Source: Streptomyces sp. NBC_00510
GTDB lineage: Bacteria; Actinomycetota; Actinomycetes; Streptomycetales; Streptomycetaceae
Length of the DNA stretch: 64,000 bases
Direction of reading: 5' to 3'
Assembly: GCA_036013505.1 (NCBI GenBank)
Contig: CP107851.1
Span: 8,728,001 to 8,792,000, forward strand
Part shown: piece by piece, positions 59,093 through 64,000 of the stretch
Layout of the letters: each line of letters starts with the position of its first letter
Numbering within the stretch: position 1 is the first letter of the stretch
Translations under genes and position numbers: made by a program
The notes under the pieces: model-generated
Seen by the model: only the letters and a program-made list of their open reading frames with translations
Database searches by the model: none
Told to the model about the DNA's origin: nothing

Positions 59093-59758
59093 CTAATCGC
59101 CGACGAACTCCACCGTCTCGGTGAGTGACGCCCGCGCGGGGCGGGGGTGACGTGCGGTGACGTCCTCGAACCCTATGGACATGCCGCAGAAGAGGATGAG
59201 CTCGCCCGGGGGAGCGAGGACCTCTGCGACGGTCTTGTGGTACTTCGCCCATGCCATCTGCGCGCAGCTGTGCAGTCCTTCGGTGCGGAGCAGCAGCATG
59301 ACGGACTGCAGGTACATGCCGACGTCGGACCACTGGGGCTTGCTCATGTCGCGGTCGACGTAGCAGAACAGGGCGGCGGGTGCGCCGAAGCAGTCCCAAT
59401 TGGCGGCGGCGGCCCTTTGGCGCGCCTCCAGGTCATGGCGCTCGATCCCGAGGGCGCTGTAGCGCTGTTCCCCGAAGGCGGCCCGGCGCTCGCGGTACGG
59501 GGACTGCAGTGCCGGCGGATACTGCTCGTACTCCGGCTCGTCCCAGGCGTCGCCCGCGATCACCCGTTCGCCGGCGCGCTTCTTGAGCTCGGCCAGCGGC
59601 CCGCCGGTCACCACGTAGACGTGCCACGGCTGCAGGTTCGACGCGGAGGGGGACCAGGCGGCGGCAGCCAGCACGCGCTCCAGCACCTCGCCGGGGACCT
59701 GCCGGTCGGTGAAGGCGCGGACTGCCCGTCGGCTCGTGACCGCCTCGTAGACATCCAT
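59093..59758 (-). CDS. Nitroreductase family protein
   Basis: 221 residues of the FMN-dependent nitroreductase family. VYEAVTSRRAVRAFTDRQVP opens the chain with the Arg residues that bind FMN phosphate, followed by WSPSASNLQPWHVYVV and MYLQSVMLLLRTEGLHSC. It should reduce nitro or enone compounds with NAD(P)H. The start ATG 59758 has GGAGGTGGTTGGTC before it. It diverges from a TetR-type gene at 59951, which may regulate it. Confidence 0.88.
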   Translation of the reverse strand: MDVYEAVTSRRAVRAFTDRQVPGEVLERVLAAAAWSPSASNLQPWHVYVVTGGPLAELKKRAGERVIAGDAWDEPEYEQYPPALQSPYRERRAAFGEQRYSALGIERHDLEARQRAAAANWDCFGAPAALFCYVDRDMSKPQWSDVGMYLQSVMLLLRTEGLHSCAQMAWAKYHKTVAEVLAPPGELILFCGMSIGFEDVTARHPRPARASLTETVEFVGD

Positions 59759-59917
59759 GACCAACCACCTCCAAATAGTGTTAACTCGCATGATTGACAG
59801 CTAAAGCAGTCGAAATGTGACACATGGGTGCCGTCCTCGTCGTGCGAGGAGGCTGAGACTGCTGCGGCTGCCCTCTGTGGAGCCGGCCCGGGCCAAGCCC
59901 GGCGTGATAAGTTAATA

Positions 59918-59927
59918 CGAAGGTTCG
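59918..59927. promoter_or_regulatory. Candidate TetR operator CGAA-NN-TTCG
   Basis: CGAAGGTTCG, extended to ACGAAGGTTCGT and followed by TTTT, lies 23 bases before the TetR start at 59951. The same pattern, CGAA-NN-TTCGTTTT, occurs upstream of the YhgE-like gene at 62880-62889. Confidence 0.55.
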
Positions 59928-59950
59928 TTTTTCGTGCGGAGGATGGATCC

Positions 59951-60550
59951 ATGCCCAAGGTCACGCCGGAGTACATGGAAGCCCGCCGTCAGCAGATCCT
60001 GGACGCGGCGCGCCGTTGCTTCCTGCGCGATGGGTTCCATTCGACGTCCATGCAAGATCTGTTCGCCGAGTCGGGCCTGTCGGCCGGCGCCGTGTACCGG
60101 CACTTCGCCAGCAAGAACGAGATGATCACGGCGATCGTCGAGGAGAGCGTGCGCGATGTCCTCGCCATGGTCCAGAGCGTCGCGAGGAACCGGCCCGGCG
60201 GTTCCTTCGGGGACCTCATGGCCGACGTCCTGGAAGTCGTGAAGGTCAAGACCGCTGAGCAGAGCATCGCCGGGCTCTCCGTGCTGGCCTGGTCCGAGGC
60301 GCTGCGGAACCCTTCGCTGGCCAGGCAACTCGACGATCTGATGGCCCAGATGCGCACGGCACTGGCCGACGTCATCCGTGAGCACCAGCAGAGCGGCACC
60401 CTCCCGCGCGAGGTCTCTCCCGAGGCGATGGCCGCCGCGTTCATGTGCATGCTTCCCGGCTACATCCTCCAGTTGGCGATGGACGACTCCGCGCTGGACG
60501 GAGTGCCAGGCGCCCTGCGAGCGCTCTGGCCGGCTCCGGCGACGTCCTGA
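59951..60550 (+). CDS. TetR/AcrR family transcriptional regulator
   Basis: 199 residues. The helix-turn-helix reads MQDLFAESGLSAGAVYRHFA, and the C-terminal domain (about 80-195) is of the ligand-binding TetR type with a stretch MAAAFMCMLPGYILQLAMDD. The start ATG 59951 has GAGGATGG upstream. CGAA-NN-TTCG boxes before this gene and before the YhgE-like gene suggest both are its targets; the nitroreductase diverges from it. Confidence 0.88.
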   Translation: MPKVTPEYMEARRQQILDAARRCFLRDGFHSTSMQDLFAESGLSAGAVYRHFASKNEMITAIVEESVRDVLAMVQSVARNRPGGSFGDLMADVLEVVKVKTAEQSIAGLSVLAWSEALRNPSLARQLDDLMAQMRTALADVIREHQQSGTLPREVSPEAMAAAFMCMLPGYILQLAMDDSALDGVPGALRALWPAPATS

Positions 60551-60583
60551 CGCGCGGGCCCGCCGCAGGCCTCGTGGCCGCTC

Positions 60584-60609
60584 CGCGTCCGGATCACGAT
60601 CCGGACGCG
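60584..60609 (+). terminator. Terminator of the TetR gene
   Basis: An 11-bp stem CGCGTCCGGAT/ATCCGGACGCG (60584-60594 with 60599-60609) with a 4-base loop, 33 bases after the TetR stop. Confidence 0.75.
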
Positions 60610-60732
60610 CCACCGCACGTCCCCGTCGCCCATGGCCCAGTGTCATCTGCTTCCCGGCATCGGTGGGCCGACGGGGCCACGCACGCCCGTCCCGCATCCG
60701 GCTGTGCCGGCGCGCCCCGGCGGCGAGCGGGC

Positions 60733-60778
60733 AGTCCCGTGGCTCCGACGACCGGCCGGTCGTCGGAGCCACGGGACT
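60733..60778. terminator. 46-bp perfect palindrome, terminator of the sigma gene
   Basis: Arms 60733-60755 and 60756-60778 are exact reverse complements with no spacer, 16 bases beyond the minus-strand stop of the ECF sigma gene (60794). It folds into a 23-bp hairpin, less the few bases forming the turn. Confidence 0.75.
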
Positions 60779-60793
60779 ACCCACCTCGTACGG

Positions 60794-61501
60794 TCACGCG
60801 GATACGTGACGCCTGCTCAAAAGACCTATTCGCAGGCATGGTTGCCCTTCCGAACGCATGACTCCTCCGCCGGGGCAGGCGACGTCCTCCGCGAACAGCC
60901 TTTCGAGTGGGGCGACGTTCCCCGCCCGGGCCGCCACCAGGAAGGAGACGAGAAACCGTTGGTGGTCGGCGGCTGAGACGCTGGCCCGTTTCTGCGCGGC
61001 CAGTCGCTTGCGGGCGCGGCTCACCAGTTGGCGCACGTTGACCTGGGACTGTCCGATGACCTCCGCGATCTGCCCGTAGGGGTACTCGAACGCCTCCCGG
61101 AGCACGTACGCCGCCCGTTCCGCGGGCGTGAGCCTCTCCATGAGCATCAGCACCGCGACCTTCAGCGCTTCCGCCTTCTCGGTGCCCAGTGCGGGATCAC
61201 TCATGGGGTCGGGCGACTCCGGCGGCTGGTCGCCGACGTAGTTCTCCCGGCGGACCCTCGCGGATTGCAGCACGTTGATCGTCAGCCTGGTCACCATCGT
61301 GGTGAGGAAGGCATCGGGGTTCTGCACCTTGGAGCGGTCGTAGGTCTGCCAGCGGATCCAGGCTTCCTGGAGGACGTCTTCGGCGTCGCCGATGTTGCCG
61401 AGCATCCGGTAGGCGATCCCGAACGTGATGTTGCGGACGTCGTGGAACGCCGTTTGCGCGTCCATCAGGTCCTCGGTGCGCTCCGCGGACTTCGACGACA
61501 T
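60794..61501 (-). CDS. ECF sigma factor, SigJ-like, shortened C-terminus
   Basis: 235 residues. Region 2 has GNIGDAEDVLQEAWIRWQTY and NPDAFLTTMVTRLTINVL. Region 4 has RLTPAERAAYVLREAFEYPY and QSQVNVRQLVSRARKRL. SigJ-type factors go on with a SnoaL-like domain of ~90 residues; here it begins (RFLVSFLVAARAGNVAPL and ERLFAEDV) but ends after about 25 more residues, so the gene is probably truncated or frameshifted at its end. The start is ATG 61501. It lies beside the YhgE-like membrane gene. Confidence 0.85.
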   Translation of the reverse strand: MSSKSAERTEDLMDAQTAFHDVRNITFGIAYRMLGNIGDAEDVLQEAWIRWQTYDRSKVQNPDAFLTTMVTRLTINVLQSARVRRENYVGDQPPESPDPMSDPALGTEKAEALKVAVLMLMERLTPAERAAYVLREAFEYPYGQIAEVIGQSQVNVRQLVSRARKRLAAQKRASVSAADHQRFLVSFLVAARAGNVAPLERLFAEDVACPGGGVMRSEGQPCLRIGLLSRRHVSA

Positions 61502-61577
61502 GGTTCATTTCCTTGCGTTCGGTGCGTTGGCCGGCTGTCGCCGTCTCCCGCGCGGAGGCGAGGACGAGCCGCCTTCC

Positions 61578-62804
61578 TCATCCGTGGGCGGCGTGCCGGG
61601 CGTGCGAGTGCGTGCGGAACACCGGTGCGGGCGTCACGGTCGTCGTGGTGCCGGCCGTGTCCGGGGCGACCGCACTCGTGTCGTCGGCGTCGAGCCGGTC
61701 CTCCCCCAAGGTGCCGTTCGCGACCGCGGAGCGTCGTCGGCCCCCGATGAGGGCTGCGGCCAGGCCCAGGGCGCTCCACAGGGCGAGGACGACGATGTGT
61801 CCCGCGGATGCGTTCCCGTCGAAGTAGGCAGTGCTGCGCAGAAGGCCCGCGCCGGCACCCGGCGGGAGCCACTGGCCGATTTCGTCCACGGCCTTGGGCA
61901 GCAGTTCCGGTGCGGACGTGCTGCCGGAGAAGGGGTTCCCCACGAAGACCATGAGTGCGACGCTCAGTCCGAGCCCGGGGGGACCGATGAGGGTGACCAG
62001 GCCGAAGCTGGTCGCGCTGATGGCGAGCAGGGTGAAGGACAGGGCCGCCCAGGTGGCCACGTGCTGGTGCGGCAGGGCACCGAGAAGGCCTTGGGCGATG
62101 AGGTAGGCGGCGAGTCCCGTCACGGCGCACGCGGCGACCAGGTCGACCAGCCTGCGGCGTACCGAGACGCGACCGGGTGTCAGCGCGATGAGCGCTGCGA
62201 TGATGATGCTGCACACGGTGAGCGGGAGAAGGGCCGAAACGAAGACGACGCCGCGCGGGTCGCTCGCGGAGATCGGGACGATGTCGACGGTCTTCACCTT
62301 CACCTTGGTGATCTTCTTCGCGGCGGCCTTCTTTGCGGCGGCCTTCTTCGCGGCGGTGGACCGGACGGACGCGTCGCTCGGCGGCGTCGGGTCCTTCGCC
62401 GCCGCCTTCGCCGCTTTCGCCGCCTGGTCCGCCAGGTGCTGGCCGGACGTGGTCAGCAGCTGGGCGACGGGCATGCTCGCGGCGGTGGCCTCCAGCACGG
62501 TGACGTGGCCCGGAGTGATGACGAAGGCGCCGTAGATCTCCCGGTGCTTGATCGCTGAGCGCGCCGATGCCTGGTCCGCGTAGAGGTGGAAGTCGAATCC
62601 GTCCGGCTTGCCGTGCGTCAGTCCCTCGACCGCCTTCTGGCTGGCCGCGCTGGTGCCGACGACCCCTACGGGTAGATCGCGGGGCGCGATCCGCGACGCG
62701 GGCCACGCGAACGCCATCACGGCCAGAGAGATCACCAATGGCAACGCCACGGTCGCGATGACGGTCCTGTGCCATGACTGCAGCCCCGTCGATGGCTTTT
62801 TCAC
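61578..62804 (-). CDS. YhgE/ABC-2-like membrane protein
   Basis: 408 residues. The first helix (about 15-37: TVIATVALPLVISLAVMAFA) is followed by an extracytoplasmic domain (about 40-190) and five to six helices in the C-terminal half (LTVCSIIIAALIAL, LVDLVAACAVTGLAAYLIAQ, LSFTLLAISATSFGLVTLIG). This fits the YhgE/Pip and ABC-2 permease-like group. A Lys/Ala-rich insert (AAKKAAAKKAAAKK) lies near residue 160. GTG 62804 six bases after GGAGG is the best start. A TetR-type operator lies upstream. Substrate unknown. Confidence 0.83.
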   Translation of the reverse strand: MKKPSTGLQSWHRTVIATVALPLVISLAVMAFAWPASRIAPRDLPVGVVGTSAASQKAVEGLTHGKPDGFDFHLYADQASARSAIKHREIYGAFVITPGHVTVLEATAASMPVAQLLTTSGQHLADQAAKAAKAAAKDPTPPSDASVRSTAAKKAAAKKAAAKKITKVKVKTVDIVPISASDPRGVVFVSALLPLTVCSIIIAALIALTPGRVSVRRRLVDLVAACAVTGLAAYLIAQGLLGALPHQHVATWAALSFTLLAISATSFGLVTLIGPPGLGLSVALMVFVGNPFSGSTSAPELLPKAVDEIGQWLPPGAGAGLLRSTAYFDGNASAGHIVVLALWSALGLAAALIGGRRRSAVANGTLGEDRLDADDTSAVAPDTAGTTTTVTPAPVFRTHSHARHAAHG

Positions 62805-62879
62805 GCCATGCCTCCACAAAGACGAATGATCATTTTATTTACTGCTCCAGTGTGGGGTTGTCGTGGGAAAACGTCAAGC

Positions 62880-62889
62880 CGAACATTCG
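62880..62889. promoter_or_regulatory. Candidate TetR operator CGAA-NN-TTCG before the YhgE-like gene
   Basis: CGAACATTCG followed by TTTT repeats the pattern at 59918-59927 before the TetR gene. It is 76 bases upstream of the YhgE-like start (minus strand). A weaker CGAATGATCATT lies at about 62822-62833. Confidence 0.5.
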
Positions 62890-62935
62890 TTTTCTTTTTG
62901 TCAAGAAGATGCCGCACCGGGCGGGACCTGCTCGG

Positions 62936-63169
62936 CTACGTCTTCCGGACCGTCGTGGTGTCACCGGCGGGTACCCCGCCGTCGTGAAGGGTGAGGACCA
63001 GGCCCCCGTCCGCGCCCAGCAACACCGCGATGGCGCCCACGATCAGCGCGGCACGTCGCCGCAAGCGCGGTAGCGCGGTGAGCGTGCCGCACGGGTGGTG
63101 GGCGTGGCCCGCCCGGTCGCCCGGCCCCGTCGCCCGGTCGTCGGCCTCGGTCCCGTCCTCGTCGCTCAT
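62936..63169 (-). CDS. Small single-pass membrane protein
   Basis: 77 residues. The N-terminal ~38 residues are hydrophilic (Asp, Gly, His-rich), then RLRRRAALIVGAIAVLLGA gives one membrane helix and the rest (~20 residues) is outside. The ATG at 63169 overlaps the stop of the preceding gene (ATGA), so it is coupled to it. No family recognised. Confidence 0.6.
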   Translation of the reverse strand: MSDEDGTEADDRATGPGDRAGHAHHPCGTLTALPRLRRRAALIVGAIAVLLGADGGLVLTLHDGGVPAGDTTTVRKT

Positions 63170-64000
63170 CGCCCCGGCCAGTCGGGCAGCAGCCGGGCCG
63201 AGCCCTCCAGGTGCACCCGGCACTTCGTGCGGGCCGGGATCGGCAGATCCCACAGACCCGCGAAGAAGTGCACGTCGACGCCGACGGCTGCGGCACGGCC
63301 CGAGTCCGCGTCGGCGACGTGCGGGAGCGTGTCCGCGATGTCGAACCGTACGAGGGGCACGACGTCGGTGATGCCGTTGAGGGTGAGCATGGCGATGAGT
63401 GCCTGCGGGGCGGTGGTCCCGTCATGGCCGTGGTTACGGACCAGCCGGAGCTCCCCCGTGGACCCGCCGAGGTGGCGCCCCACGTCCGTCCGGGGCCACC
63501 ACGAGCGTCGCGGCCGACCCTCCTCGACGGCGTCCGATATCCGAAACCGCACCAGGCCCCCGGTCGATCCCTCGGCGTCGTCGCCGACGAGGAAGGCTTC
63601 CCCCAAGTGCAACGTGAGGTGTGAGGCGGTCTGACCCGGGCGCCGACTGCGCAGCCAGCCACCGGCCTTCCCGGTGCCGTGTCCGCTGTCGGGTGTCGTG
63701 CGCGCGACGCTCGGGCGATCTCCGTCGCCCGGAGGCGGCGGTAGGGGGGAGTGGGGCATGTCGGACTGCCTTGGGGGGAGTTGCGAGTGGGGATCCGGGT
63801 GGTCCGGCCGGACACGGCGTGCGCCGTTCCGGGCGGAACGTTCGGCGGAGCCGGTGCTCGTGCCGGGCGGGCGCACGCGGACGTTGTGCACGAGACCGGT
63901 CAACGAGCCGAAGAGCACGATGAGGAGGGCGCCCGCGACGGCGTCGGCGAGATAGTGGTTGCCCGTCGCGACGACCACGAGAGTGGTCAGTACGGGGTAG
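63166..64000 (-). CDS. PAP2-type phosphatase with novel C-terminal region, 5' partial
   Basis: The frame is open past the right edge, so the start lies outside. The first visible residues read YPVLTTLVVVATGNHYLADAV, the last part of a PAP2/inositolphosphotransferase-like catalytic site (His and Asp of GNHYLAD). One more membrane helix follows. Unusually, the frame continues ~225 residues with no stop through a Pro/Arg/Ser-rich linker into a soluble domain (ASHLTLHLGEAFLVGDDAEG, VPLVRFDIADTLPHVADADS) that I do not recognise. An internal ATG near 63760 could start a separate protein only if a stop were missed. Confidence 0.75.
   Translation of the reverse strand, partial: YPVLTTLVVVATGNHYLADAVAGALLIVLFGSLTGLVHNVRVRPPGTSTGSAERSARNGARRVRPDHPDPHSQLPPRQSDMPHSPLPPPPGDGDRPSVARTTPDSGHGTGKAGGWLRSRRPGQTASHLTLHLGEAFLVGDDAEGSTGGLVRFRISDAVEEGRPRRSWWPRTDVGRHLGGSTGELRLVRNHGHDGTTAPQALIAMLTLNGITDVVPLVRFDIADTLPHVADADSGRAAAVGVDVHFFAGLWDLPIPARTKCRVHLEGSARLLPDWPGR

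Overview
The window is high-GC DNA with very strong G/C bias at third codon positions, many GTG starts, four-base start/stop overlaps (ATGA, GTGA), frequent two-component systems, ECF and SigB/F-type sigma factors and secreted peptidoglycan enzymes. This fits a Streptomyces chromosome. The content looks like ordinary chromosome, possibly arm-proximal, with a few decayed gene fragments. I saw no insertion sequence, phage module, CRISPR array, tRNA or rRNA.

Layout. 1-6100: end of a FUSC membrane protein, an aldehyde dehydrogenase, a PEBP-family protein, an AraC-type regulator and a glyoxalase-fold protein. 6144-9041: a secreted amidase and a hairpin-rich gap. 9042-10593: a divergent SDR/TetR pair around a perfect palindrome. 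10639-16892: an OmpR-type two-component system divergent from a lipoprotein/adaptor/ATPase/permease efflux operon. 16921-21272: a minus-strand operon of alanine racemase, D-Ala-D-Ala ligase, a 61-residue ORF, a sensor kinase and a NarL-type regulator. 22020-23829: a TrmB/LuxR-type regulator divergent from a 102-residue protein and a 57-residue exported peptide carrying the motif ADAGWQ twice. 23972-27782: a second glyoxalase-like protein, a secreted propeller plus NlpC/P60-like protein, and a DUF5994 locus. 27952-28891: a cold-shock gene with a hairpin/T-tract leader, and a hydrophilic protein behind a SigB-like promoter. 28948-33314: an envelope-stress locus (ECF sigma, zinc-finger/Asp23-like protein, Asp23 proteins, DUF6286, AmaP). 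33375-42816: stress and signalling genes (two SpoIIE-type phosphatases, a SigB/F-type sigma factor, two gas-vesicle-cluster-like proteins with extreme low-complexity tails, and a cupin gene behind repeated operators). 42847-50990: an AraC regulator, a PepSY membrane protein, a YdeP-like molybdopterin oxidoreductase and an SDR lacking its catalytic Tyr. 51057-58693: a large subtilase, an L,D-transpeptidase lipoprotein, a glutaredoxin-like protein and CorA. 59093-64000: a nitroreductase, a TetR whose putative operator recurs before a YhgE-like membrane protein, a truncated ECF sigma factor, and a PAP2-type protein running off the end.

How the genes work together. A cell-envelope theme recurs: amidase, two envelope-type signalling systems, a second-looking racemase/ligase pair, an L,D-transpeptidase, the Asp23/AmaP locus and the YhgE-like protein. 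Stress sigma factors and PP2C phosphatases sit among them. The most novel-looking unit is the exported ADAGWQ peptide with its neighbouring regulator. Next are the accessory D-Ala-D-Ala cassette with its coupled small ORF, and the ECF partner that joins a zinc-finger anti-sigma-like domain to an Asp23-like domain.
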